In this document: positions 10,196-29,020 of the stretch, one piece after another | Layout of the letters: every line of letters begins with the position of its first letter | Numbering within the stretch: the first letter of the stretch is position 1 | Origin: Physella acuta | Lineage: Eukaryota > Mollusca > Gastropoda > Physidae | NCBI RefSeq assembly: GCF_028476545.1 | Contig: NW_026731991.1 | Location: forward strand, 53,501 to 117,500 | Reading direction: 5' to 3' | Length of the DNA: 64,000 nucleotides | Program-made: the position numbers and the translations under genes | The notes under the pieces: model-generated | What the model was told of the DNA's origin: nothing | The model's input: only the letters and a program-made list of their open reading frames with translations | The model's database searches: none

Positions 10196-11541
10196 TAAAA
10201 ATAAAATCGAGCGAGGGCATAGTTTCCGTGCTGTTGTGTTTAGGACTAGGATGGTAAGAGTCATCAGTCTAAATGAAATTGATCTGGAAGAGTCGCGTGA
10301 CTTTTAATTACTAATTCATATTAAGAAACAGCATGTAATCGACAGTTCAAAATGAGCGTATTATCTAATGTTCTTAAAATTCATATTTTATATAGATTCT
10401 TGTACTAAATGTTTGATTAAGTTATAATCATGGCTTAAAAAAAAAAGCAGCAGAAAACTATCAGCCCCACCTCCACCCACGCCTCACGCTGTAAAAATAA
10501 TCTACCTTAGGCATCTTCAAGAAATATTGAAACGTTTAGAACAAAACTAAGATTTGATCATTTCTTATAATTAAAATTTTAACATATAATTAATGTTTAC
10601 AAATTCATTAACGCAAATTTAATCATCAGTCAATAATTAAACATATTTCGCCCATGTTTTAAATACCTACATACGCTAAAAAGCAAAAACAGAAACAACC
10701 AAGCAGGAAGTTGATACAATAAGAGGAGGTCTGAATGGCAGTATAAGTGACATTCTGACTGCCAGTGGCTACAGGTTTGTGGTGTTTCTGCTTTAGTTAA
10801 CTCAGTTAAAACATCTGGTGTGTTTACAGACTTTATGGTGTCCACAGACATACAAAGTGGGAATAAATCTGACTTTATGAGAGCTGGATGGGCAAGGTGT
10901 GTGGACCTGAAAAATTCCATCATTTGTTTAGGCTACTTGAGAACTTTTTCTGTTACCTCAGCAATGATGGAATTTTTCTAGATACTTTTGAACTTTTGAG
11001 ACCTAATATAAAAATATAAGTTTCAACCTTCTGGAATAAGTTTAGTTTATAAATAACAATACAAACCTGGGAGATACGGATGGCTTTATGCTATTCAATG
11101 AAATATAAAATGCAATTAGTGTGTTATTAATGTACACCAGACCTGTAAGTAAAGTTCATTTAAAATTATTTGTTAAGGTAGTTTATAACTAAGTAGGCTT
11201 ACAATTTGTTTGAGCAAAAAAAAAAAGAATAGATAAATTTCCATTAATAGCTTTATTTAAAAAAAGAGACAAGTTTATACATAATCAGTCCATTTTCAAT
11301 TATTTGTAATAGAAATCGATGTAGGGTATAAGATAATAAAGAAACACAGAATACAAGCAGATATAAATTGAAGGTCCGTTAAGTAAAATGATAAGGCAAT
11401 CTTCCATCTCTCCTGAAAATAGCCCTTAGTTTTACAAATATAGATTTTGAAACAATAAGAATAGAACAGATTGTTAAACATTAAGAACATACCTTTTTAA
11501 ATAAAAATTACAAATATACAGAATATATGGGGGGCATAGGC
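10196..11541. other. Gene-free stretch
   Basis: AT-rich. A 97-codon frame on minus (10630-10923) has a hydrophobic end but no recognisable domain or splice context. No other structure is supported. Confidence 0.4.
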
Positions 11542-11636
11542 ACCCTCATCCGCGTTCGATCAGCCAAGTAATAACTATATAATATTTTAAATGTATATCC
11601 AATCACACCAGTCTGTTATTGTTCTACATCGTTCCA

Positions 11637-17121
<5,485 letters not shown>

Positions 17122-18034
17122 TCTGTATGTTTCAAGTCCAGGCTACTGTGGGAAATAGTCTAGAAATAGTTTAAAATAAAACAAATGTAAAAACTTGGTA
17201 ATAAGAAGCTTTTAAATGCAATGAAATGAAGAAAATAAAACAAACTTGTTTTCTATAATAAAAGCATTGGTCGCTTATGAAAGCTCTTATTCAAGTTTTT
17301 TGCGACCAATGAGCCATTTTACCTGAACTAGATACCCGCTCGGCCTGAACCAGGTACCCATCCCGCATTAGCCTTTTAACCTTCAAGCCTCAAAGAAAAC
17401 CACACACCAAACTTCTTTACATTTTTACTATAGTGCAAGTTATTTTCGAAGGAAAAAGAAAACACCGGATTTAACTTCTCGATACACCAGCATTAGGATG
17501 CATTTAGTGCCAGTCAGATTGGTTTCAAAGGCTCATATTGTGTTTTTTAAGGGAATAGAACGTGGCCTTCTTGTGTGTATGTGTGCGTATATTTACTAAC
17601 CAGAGTCCTTGCGACGATTGTCGAAGCCGTAAAAATTTGCGTATTTTATTTTGAAAATTGGGGATTATTCTAGACAGATAAAAGAGAAAAAAAAAACATT
17701 TTTTTTTGTGGAGGAGTAAAATCGTTGTCCCACTTTTTACTATAAAAGTTAATTGTAGTCTATTGTTACCATTTTTTTAATGTAAGGTATAAAATTTAGA
17801 TTTTACGAAGCGTTTCAGTTCAGGTTTTGTTATTAGTTTTAGAATGTGTTATGTTTTAAGCTGAATGTAAATAAATCTTATACAACACTGCATTAAAATC
17901 CCCCCCTCCCTGAAATTAGTTAATCAAATGGCGTACCCATTTTTACTCTAAAGTAAAAATAAAGCTTTGCAATTATCTTTAATTAATATGTAACAAGCTG
18001 TTTCTGTATAATGATGTGATTCCGGATTTTAATC
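17122..18034. other. Upstream region of the transporter-pyruvyltransferase gene
   Basis: The promoter should lie here but no convincing TATA box or CpG-rich stretch is seen. A short 10-bp inverted pair (CATTGGTCGC/GCGACCAATG) occurs at about 17265-17311. Confidence 0.3.
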
Positions 18035-18451
18035 AATATATATAATTCTCTTCAACAGACCATATCGCTACTACCCCCACCACACCACTCTGGTGAGCTG
18101 TTTACAATTGTACAGAAGAGTCGAATTAGTGACAGCTATTAGGGGCAGATGATTTAGTTTTTAAACGATTTGAAACTAAGAGGAAGTAATAACAAATGAT
18201 GTGGGATATTTTCATTATCGTCTGTAAACTGTCGTCACGGACGTCTGCTTTCAAGCGGGGGGGGGGGGGGGGGGGGGGGAGGGGGGGTTGGGCAGTGAGG
18301 GTGAGGATAATCGTCCTTCACTGATAGTGTTTTAAAGCAAATATTTTCAGTCGCAGCATTAGTAGTGTCGAATTCATAAATTATGAATTACGGAGAAGTA
18401 GACAATAAAACAACTAAATAGCGGCGTATGCTACGTCGCGAGTCTGCTCGT
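18035..18451 (+). mobile_element. Non-autonomous Helentron-like element, copy 3
   Basis: It runs from ATATATATAATTCTCTTC to GCGGCGTATGCTACGTCGCG then AGTCTGCTCGT. The segments GTGACAGCTATTAGGGGCAG and GAGGATAATCGTCCTTCACT are shared with copy 4. Confidence 0.65.
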
Positions 18452-18869
18452 TATTTCTAAATGCCTGACTTTGTTTGTGTAATGAATTGTGTGATTTTAA
18501 AGCAACTTTGTATAAACCAATTTGAGGGAGGTTTCATAACGCCATATGTGGTAAGTTGTGGGTCAGTAGTGATCTTTTTTTGCGCGTTCTCTAACATTTT
18601 AAAATGTAATTTGAGGCGTAGACTTATAATTAATTTCAGTCTTATATTTAAATTGAAGTTGTTGATAGTTTCAGTTAAGGATTTCAGATTGTTTTAGATT
18701 TTGTGCTACGTTTGTTTTAAATCAAATTTGAGTTATAGGGCAGGGTGAAATGTGACGTCATTTTATAGGGGTAATTTGACGATGGGTGACGATTGAGAGG
18801 GGAGCGGTTAAATTTCGTAAAAACGGGACCTAATAATTGACGAATCCGTATACAAACAATAACTGATTT

Positions 18870-19300
18870 TTTAAAGTGCGAATAAAAATTAATTATACTT
18901 ACGGTTAATGGACCGACCCAATGTGATTGATTGCATGAGGAGAAATCACCGAACAAACCGTATAGACGGAACAAACCAGATTATGAGATAGATAGTGACG
19001 GCCTTTTTAAAAGTACTCCAGGCTTGCGAACAACCGTCTATGGATCGGTATGTGTTTCGGAGCTGTATTCGTCAACATGCATTGAAAACCTTTCACAATA
19101 CATCCGTCGTGTATAGACGTTATTCATGTCTTGCTCGACATTTTTTTGGGGGGGGGGGGGGGGGGAAGAGCGGAGAGCTCCTTTGAGGAAGAGTGGGTGG
19201 ACCTTGTAGATAAAATAACTTGGTTTTAGTGGCTGATTCGCTTGAAGATTTCATACGTGCGTGGATGACACTCGACCGTGTAGAGTGCACGCACATGTTT
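18870..19300. repeat. Dispersed repeat, diverged pair member A
   Basis: It shares ordered blocks with 23110-23480, such as AAATCACCGAAC, ATTCGTCAACAT or TTGTCGTCAACAT, TTATTCATG and GCTTGAAGA. The pair is old, with no ends or coding sequence identified. A poly-G run interrupts this copy. Confidence 0.4.
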
Positions 19301-19534
19301 TAGGCTTGGGTGATCGAGCGAAAGCGATTTCGGCAACGGATTAGCTACTAAAGCCTACTGACCTACATTTCACACAACGATAAGGATTATCCGTTATTGA
19401 CTCCAAAGTTTTTGGACATTTCAACCCCCCCCCCCCTCCCTTTCCACTCTCTTTCCCTCAACTTCATTCATCGTCAATTAAAGTCTACCCTTCCACTTCA
19501 AGGGGCACACCACATTTCAGCCACCCTCTCTCAT

Positions 19535-21019
19535 TTAACCCTTTATTTACGGAATTATGTTCTGAATGAATTTTTTTCTTAAACAATGTGTTATCATATT
19601 GCTTTTGGCACAATTAAAGCATATGTCGAAGGAAATTTTGTTTCATAAATTTTTAAGGGCTCAAACATGTATTGGTACTTATAAGTACCGTCAGGAATGT
19701 AGGACATTTTTTCCAAAAATTAAAAAATTTACAAAACAGGTAAAAACGATACAACTTATTAAATAATAATATGGCAATCATTATAACAATCATTTTTTGT
19801 AATTTCCACACATAAACACAGCACAAAAGTATATTTTGAGTACGATTTTTACTGGATTTTCTATCGGAACACATCTTAGACCTCAAACACAGCAAAAGGT
19901 GCCGACATGTCATGCTCCCTCATTACTCATTCCTGAGACATTCTTGTCTGTCGTCTTTCTGGTGTGGCAATAGTTGCCGGACTGAACCTGCTTTTGCTTG
20001 AGGCTTCCAATAGCCATTAGAATGAGCCGCATAAACAAATATTTTGAAAACGAAATCCTAGTCATTCAGTACACTACTACTAGTAATACTAGTATAATTG
20101 TAGCCTACTAGAATGTTATGACAGGTCTACACTACAGTGTAAAGTACATAAATAGAAGTGAGCTCAATGTGTTTTGAATAGCCGTAGTGGCCTACTGTTT
20201 TGTGTTTACTGATTCAAAATTACAAAACGATCTGTACTACACGCAGAAGTATGTACTATTACTAGTCTACAGGTAAACATTACGTACACGCCAGCTATTG
20301 TATGCAAGATAGTTTTTTTCAACAAATATAACTTACAAATCTTACTTCTAGAACTAGACTTTGGTATACAAATAACGTATACCAAACCTAGTAAACGAGC
20401 CTGCAACTGCCACCTCTAGTCTTGTTATTCTTTTACTACTAGATATCTGCAAGTAATTACAATATTTCTGAAGAAAACCCTATGCTAACCTTCTTATAAA
20501 TGCATAAATATATTTTTTTAAGTACATTCCGATAAATAATTATCAAAATAATATTTATGGCACTCCACATCGAAAATCAGCAATTTCCAAGAAATCCTAA
20601 AAAAATGTCAGTGTGCCCTGACGGTACTTATAAGTCCACTTGTAAACATTGATCTATTACAAAGACAATTTGATAAAAATTGTATAACTAGAAGTTAAAT
20701 GTATTTGCCTGACTATTGAAGATGCCAATAACAAATATTCGGTGTTGAAAACGTGAAGAATAAGGTAAAACAAAGGGAAATCAGGAACACATGTGAGATA
20801 TGCACAGAACAATTGCGAACTACCGATACAGGTAGAGACTGAAAATGGCGCCACACCAGAAATTTTCAAAAAACATCGTTCCCTCCACCTACCTGTGACT
20901 CAAGGGAGATAATACTATCAATTACATCAATAATTTTTAAAATTCGTCTTAAATTAAAAATAATACAGGCGCTTAATTAAAGTGGTACTTATAAGTACCG
21001 TCAGTAGATAAAGGGTTAA
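19535..21019. mobile_element. Non-autonomous piggyBac-like element
   Basis: It is bounded by TTAACCCTTTATTTAC (19535) and its inverted partner GTAGATAAAGGGTTAA (21004-21019), with TTAA at both edges as expected for piggyBac-type insertion. Subterminal copies of the perfect 16-bp palindrome GGTACTTATAAGTACC occur at about 19674 and 20984, with a near-copy at about 20624. No transposase frame is visible in the 1.5-kb interior. Confidence 0.65.
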
Positions 21020-21545
21020 GAAAAATTAAAAATTTTCATTTAAAAAAATTAGGTTAATTCTGCACGCTTCCACTATTGCAGCACGGCAATGTAAAGAACG
21101 CAGAGCATTGAATAGATTACGACACATATAATATTTTTTGGTATTCTATATAGATATTTGCTGAAGCAGATCATTACTCGCCCCTCTCTTAGTTACCTAT
21201 CCCTCCCCCTCTTCATTTATCCCGGAGTAATTCCAAAAACTACAGCAAGACATTACTCTACGGGCAATAGCCCCCCCCCCCCCCGCCTGAACACCCTACT
21301 ATCCCACATCCAACACTCCACTATCACACACCCAACATCCCACATCCTACATTTTCAACACCGACATCACACTATCACATACCGCATCACACCACTAACC
21401 CAACCCAACCAAACCAAAACCACCTTGTTCCGCCCCACCCACACACCAATTACTGATCCTGACACCAAACCCATTCCCGCACCCACCACCTCCATTTAAA
21501 AAAAATTGTACTTTTATAATTACAACATACAGTGTGCTTTATCTT
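21020..21545. other. Gene-free, C/A-rich low-complexity stretch
   Basis: The open frame at 21158-21499 is biased by CCA/CAC/ACA-rich sequence and has no recognisable domain. Confidence 0.4.
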
Positions 21546-21735
21546 TCTTCTTCTTCTTCTTTCTTCATTTTAGTGTTGGAAGGGATTCCCTCCAACACAA
21601 TTATATATTAGTGTCAACTGGTTATACGCCATTGTCGTTGAAGCCATGAGTCCGATTTCAGCCTGCTTTTCTTATTGGATTTGCTTCCATAGCATTTGTC
21701 CAACCAAAAAATAAACTAGAAGCCAGCAGTGTGCT
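21546..21735 (-). mobile_element. tRNA-derived SINE, 3' part
   Basis: On the plus strand it reads CTTCTTCTTC, then GTGTTGGAAGGGATTCCCTC, CAACTGGTTATACGCCATTG and GCCTGCTTTTCTTATTGGAT, the reverse complement of the SINE body and tail. The second tRNA-like head found in other copies is absent. Confidence 0.75.
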
Positions 21736-22749
21736 TTATAATAATCTTCTCTTAATTGTGCTGAAAAAATTACAAATCTTGATTTCTATATTAAAAAGCA
21801 TTGTTCACTAAAATATGTTTTTTTGTGTGTAAATAAGTACTCATCTGAAAATTCTAGAGATACTACTACTGATTTTCTGATATCTAGTTTTGGAATTAAA
21901 CTAAATAAATAAATAACTATTCAAACGCGTAGATAGTATTATGTATTAGTAGTATTTTGACAAGACGATATAGTTTCCACTTGGAAAACGGTTTGTGGAC
22001 TGCACTGAGCAACTCAAGCTAATAACACTATATCCGCCCTACCCATATTAAACCTCCTCAACCGAACTGACTTTTGTCATGCATGAACTCCTGCCCATTT
22101 GGTCTGGGTGATCTATTTATAATGTGTATTCACAAATGTTTTTGTGGTTGTCCGGTTATTCACGTCTCTATATTCTCGAATTGGAAGATCTATCAAACGT
22201 ATAGTTTGAAATAGTTCAATAAAAACAACTGGAATAGTTAACTAATTAATTTGGATAATTTATCGGCCGATACAAGGCTGAGTTTAACGATTATGAGTTG
22301 TTATAATCTATCTTTATATTCTTTTATAAGATCTTTATAAAAAATCAGTCAAATTGTTGTAAAACCATTACAAATAAACTGAGAGACATATAATTAAGGC
22401 TATAGCTTTGTTGTATTGGAACGCAGTTTAGACGCTGGATTGAAAAATATAGATCTTGTAATGCTTTACGGTTGCATATTTAAATGTTTTTTACATTGGA
22501 ATAGGTCTTATATTTGTATTACCATATTAGAATGTAATTCGGTTTATACTTGTTAGTAAGAAGACTTTTGTTCTCTACATAAGTAGGCATTTTTCAGTTC
22601 CACACATACTGCACATTTTTTTAAAACTTTGATTTTCGACACAATAAATAAATATACATCTATATATATTAAAACCTCGAGGCTCGATGAATTTTAGTAG
22701 TATATTAGAAAAATGGATTTATCTCACACACATACACTTTATGAGAAAG

Positions 22750-24284
<1,535 letters not shown>

Positions 24285-26405
24285 GGAGCAGGTGGGTGAA
24301 TATGTGAGGTGGGTGAATGTGTGGGATAGGTGAATATATGGGGGTGGGTGACCGTGTGAGGTGGGTGAATATGTGGGGTGAGTAAATATGTGGGGTGAGT
24401 GAATATGTGGGGTGGGTGAATATGTGGGGTGGGTAAATGTGTGGGGTGGGTGAATATGTGGGTGGGTGAATGTGTGGGGTGGGTGAATATGTGGGGTGGG
24501 TAAATATGTGGGGTGGGTGAATATGTGGGGGTGGGTAAATATGTGGGGTTGGTGAATATAGGTGGGGGTGGTTGAATATGTGGGGTGGGTGAATATGTGG
24601 GGTGGGTAAATATGTGGGGTGGGTGAATATGTGGGGTGGGTAAATATGTGGGGTGGGTGAATATGTGGGGGTGGGTGAATATGTGGGGAGGATGAATAAA
24701 GGTGGGGGTGGTTGGATATGTGGGGTGGGTGAATATGTGAGGTGGGTAAATATGTGGGGTGGGTGAGTATGTGGGGTGGGTGAATATGTGGGGTGGGTAA
24801 ATATGTGGGGTGGGTAAATATGTGGGGTGGGTGAATATGTGGGGTGGGTAAATATGTGGGGTGGGGAAATATGTGGGGTGGGTGAATATGTGGGGTGGGT
24901 AAATATGTGGGGTGGGTAAATATGTGGGGTGGGTGAATATGTGGGGGTGGGTGAATATGTGGGGTGGGTGAATATGTGGGGTGGGTAAATATGTGGGGTG
25001 AAAATATGTGGGGTGGGTAAATATGTGGAGGTGGGTGAATATGTGGGGTGGGTGAATATGTGGGGTGGGTAAATATGTGGGGTGGGTGAATATGTGGGGT
25101 GGGTAAATATGTGGGGTGGGTAAATATGTGGGGTGGGTAAATATGTGGGGTGGGTAAATATGTGGGGTGGGTAAATATGTGGGGTGGGTGAATATGTGGG
25201 GTGGGTGAATATGTGGGGTGGGTGAATATGCGGGGTGGGTGAATATGTGGGGGTGGGTGAATATGTGGGGTGGGTGAATATGTGGGGTTGGTAAATATGT
25301 GGGGTGGGTAAATATGTGGGGTGGGTGAATATGTGGGGTGGGTGAATATGTGGGGTGGGTGAATATGTGGGGTGGGTGAATATGTGTGGGTGGGTAAATA
25401 TGTGGGGTGGATGAATATAGGTGGGGGTGGTTGGATATGTGGGGTGGGTGAATATGTGGGGTGGGTAAATATGTGGGGTGGGTGAATATGTGGGGGTGGG
25501 TGAATATGTGAGGTGGGTGAATATGTGGGGTGGGTGAATATGTGGGGTGGGTGAATATGTGGGGTGGGTGAATATGTGGGGTGGGTGAATATATGTGGGG
25601 TGGGGTGAATATGTGGGGTGGGTAAATATGTGGGGTGGGTGAATATTTGGGATGGGTAAATATGTGGGGGTGGGTGACTGTGTGGGGTGGGTAAATATGT
25701 GGGGTGGGTGAATATGTGGGGGTGGGTGAATATGTGGGGGTGGGTAAATGTGTGGGGTGGGTGACTGTGTGGGGTGGGTGAATATATGGGGTGGGTGAAT
25801 ATATGGGGTGGGTGACTGTGTGGGGTGGGTGAATATGTGGGGTGGGTGAATATGTGGGGTGGGTGAATATGTGGGGTGGGTGAATATGTGGGGGTGGGTG
25901 AATATGTGGGGTCGGGTGAATATGTGGGGTGGGTAAACTTGTGGGGTGGGTAAATATGTGGGGGTGGGTGAATATGTGGGGGTGGGTAAATATGTGGGGG
26001 TGGGTGAATATGTGGGGTGGGTGAATATGTGGGGTGGGTGAATATGTGGGGTGGGTAAATATGTGGGGGTGGGTGAATATGTGGGGTTGATAAATATGTG
26101 GGGTGGGTGAATATGTGGGGGTGGGTGAATATGTGGGGGTGGGTGAATATGTGGGGTGGATGAATATAGGTGGGGGTGGTTGGATATGTGGGGTGGGTGA
26201 ATATGTGGGGTGGGTAAATATGTGGGGTTGGTGAATATGTGGGGGTGGGTGAATATGTGCGGTGGGTGAATATGTGGGGTGGGTGAATATGTGGGGTGGG
26301 TGAATATGTGGGGTGGGTGAATATGTGGGGTGGGTGAATATGTGGGGTGGGTGAATATGTGGGGTGGGTGAATATGTGCGGTGGGTGAATATGTGGGGTG
26401 GGTAA
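24285..26405. repeat. 17-bp minisatellite array, left block
   Basis: A tandem array of a 17-bp unit such as GTGGGGTGGGTGAATAT, with variants GGTAAATAT and GGGGGTGGG. Unit length is not a multiple of three and all phases lack stops, so both minus-strand phases give long PHIFTHPTYSPT-type frames that are not genes. Occasional higher-order variants (GTGACTGTGTG, GATGAATATAGGTGGGGG) recur. Confidence 0.97.
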
Positions 26406-26417
26406 ATGGGAACAGGG

Positions 26418-26550
26418 CATTTCCCCCCTGTCAATTACCCCCCGGATATTTCCCTCCCCGACATTACCCCCCAGAGTAATTACCCCCCCTGTCAATTACC
26501 CCCCTGTCAATTACCCCCCGCCCAGTAGGACATTACCCCCCCCCCTCCGG
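26418..26550. repeat. C-rich inverted arm, left
   Basis: It is made of short units such as TGTCAATTACCCCCC and GACATTACCCCCC, with GGATATTTCCC. The reverse complement of the same set occurs at 27225-27345. Confidence 0.8.
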
Positions 26551-26555
26551 GACAG

Positions 26556-27085
26556 GGTTAGAGTTAGGGTTAGGGCTGGGTTTAGGGTTAGGTTTAGGGC
26601 TAGGGCTAGGGCTAGGGTTAGGGTTAGGGTTAGGGTTAGGGTTAGGGTTAGGGTTAGGGCTAGGGCTAGGGCTAGGGTTAGGGTTAGGGTTAGGATTAGG
26701 GTTAGGGTTAGGGTTAGGGTTAGGGTTAGGGTTAGGGTTAGGGTTAGGGTTAGGGTTAGGGTTAGGGTTAGGGTTAGGTTTTAGGGCTAGGGTTAGGGTT
26801 AGGGTTAGGATTAGTATTAGGATTAGGGCTAGGGTTAGGGTTAGGGTTAGGGTTAGGGTTAGGGTTAGGGTTAGGTTTTAGGGCTAGTGTTAGGGTTAGG
26901 ATTAGTATTAGGATTAGGGCTAGGGTTAGGGTTAGGTTTTAGGGCTAGGGTTAGGGTTAGGATTAGGATTAGGATTAGGATTTGGGTTAGGGCTAGGGCT
27001 AGGGTTAGGGTTAGGGTTAGGGTTAGGACTAGGGTTAAGATTAGGGTTAGGGTTAGGGCTAGGGTTAAAGTTAGAGCTAGTGTTA
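26556..27085 (+). repeat. Interstitial telomeric TTAGGG array
   Basis: About 530 bp of (TTAGGG)n with GCTAGGG and GATTAGGG variants. Runs of perfect repeat occur at about 26699-26775 and shorter runs at about 26832-26873. It is degenerate at both sides and fades to T-rich sequence by 27180. It lies inside the 17-bp minisatellite, bracketed by inverted C-rich/G-rich arms. Confidence 0.95.
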
Positions 27086-27224
27086 GGGTTAGGGTTGTGT
27101 CTAGCTTTGATTTTGGCTTTGTGTGAAGTTTTAGGCTAAGGTGGATGCTTAGGTTTTGGTCTTTTTCTTAAGGTTTGGATTAAAGTAGTATATAGGTTAA
27201 AATTCTAGTTAGAGTTAGGATTTT

Positions 27225-27345
27225 AACTTGATAGGGGGGGGGTAATTCCCCGGGGGGTAATTGACAGGGGGTAATTGACAGGGGGGTAATTGCTCCGGGG
27301 GGGGGGGGGAAATATCCGGGGGGTAATGTCCTGTAGCCGGGTGAA
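27225..27345. repeat. G-rich inverted arm, right
   Basis: Repeated GGGGGGTAATTGACA units followed by GGAAATATCCGGGGGGTAAT and GTCCTG, the inverse of the left arm (GGATATTTCCC, AATTACCCCCC, GGACATTACCCCCC). Confidence 0.8.
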
Positions 27346-28495
27346 TATATGTGGGGTCGGGTGAATATGTGGGGGTGGGTGAATATGTGGGGTGGGTGAA
27401 TATGTGGGGTGGATGAATATGTGGGGGTGGGTGAATATGTGGGGTGGGTGAATATGTGGGGTGGATGAATATGTGGGGGTGGGAGAATATGTGGGGTGGG
27501 TGAATATGTGGGGTGGGTCAATATGTGGGGGTGGGTGAATATGTGGGGTGGGTGAATATGTGGGGTGGATGAATATGTGGGGGTGGGTGAATATGTGGGG
27601 TGGGTGAATATGTGGGGTGGGTCAATATGTGGGGGTGGGTGAATATGTGGGGTGGGTGAATATGTGGGGTGGGTCAATATGTAGGGGTGGGTGAATATGT
27701 GGGGTGGGTGAATATGTGGGGTGGGTAAATATGTGGGGTGGGTGAATATGTGGGGTGGGTGAATATGTGGGGTGGATGAATATGTGGGGGTGGGTGAATA
27801 TGTGGGGTGGGTAAATATGTGGGGTGGGTGAATATGTGGGGTGGGTAAATATGTGGGGTGGGTGAATATGTGGGGTGGGTGAATATGTGGGGTGGATGAA
27901 TATGTGGGGGTGGGTGAATATGTGGGGTGGGTGAATATGTGGGGTGGGTCAATATGTGGGGGTGGGTGAATATGTGGGGTGGGTGAATATGTGGAGTTGG
28001 TAAACTTGTGGGGTGGGTGAATATGTGGGGGTGGGTGACTGTGTGGGGTGGGTGAATATGTGGGGTGGGTGAATATGTGGGGTGGGTGAATATGTGGGGT
28101 GGGTAAATATGTGGGGTGGGTGAATATGTGGGGTGGGTGAATATGTGGGGTGGGTGAATATGTGGGATAGGTGAATATGTGGGGGTGGGTGAATATGTGA
28201 GGTGGGTAAATATGTGGGGTGGGTGAATATGTGGGGTGGGTGAATATGTGGGGTGGGTGAATATGTGGGGTAGGTGAATATGTGGGGGTGGGTGAATATG
28301 TGAGGTGGGTAAATATGTGGGGTGGGTGAATATGTGGGGTGGGTGAATATGTGGGGTGGGTAAATATGTGGGGTGGGTGAATATGTGGGGTGGGTGAATA
28401 TGTGGGGTGGGTGAATATGTGGGGTGGGTAAATATGTGGGGTGGATGCATATATGGGGTGGGTGAATATGTGGGTTGGGGTGGGGTGGGTGAACA
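27346..28495. repeat. 17-bp minisatellite array, right block
   Basis: Same unit and same strand polarity as the left block. It includes local higher-order duplications about 100-160 bp long (for example around 27480-27660 and 28140-28350). Confidence 0.97.
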
Positions 28496-29020
28496 TATCG
28501 GGAGGATGAGTTTGTGGGGTTGGTTGAACAAATGGGGTATGTTAACAGGTGAGGGTGACTGGGGTAGGTTAACATTTAAACAGCTGGGATGGGTCCACAT
28601 GAGTTGTGGACGGAATACAGTAATAAGGGCAGTGATCTTTGCTTCATGATCCAGCTGTAATCGGTTGTAACATTTGACATCGTCGTGTTTCAGTCTTCAG
28701 CTTAATACCCCACCACTCAATCAACCAAAGAAACAACTCTTGTACCGTGTGTGTATGTGTAGCCACCGAGCCATGAACGATCTCTAAAACGCCCCCAACC
28801 ATGTCAACATACTATATATCTATTGTTCAGCGTTTTAATTCAAATTGCTTGCTTATAGAATAGAGACCAGCCTTTAGATACTTGTTCGCTAACTTGTCAG
28901 ACTATAAAGTTGTGGTGAACGAGGCTACATAGCTACACGCTACAATTTTAGCATTGCTGCTAGTGTTAGTGTCTTCATAACATTTATCTGTGGCTTGTTC
29001 TCTCGTGTTTTGGTTCTAGC

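Noticed and set aside
17265-17311. Short inverted pair CATTGGTCGC/GCGACCAATG
   Set aside because: Only 10-bp arms; expected by chance at this scale and no other support.
26398-27126. Plus-strand frames of alternating Arg and Val
   Set aside because: They are TTAGGG/GCTAGGG telomere-type repeat read in a frame, not protein.
27180-28600. Further long minus-strand frames with the same repeat
   Set aside because: Same minisatellite in the right block.
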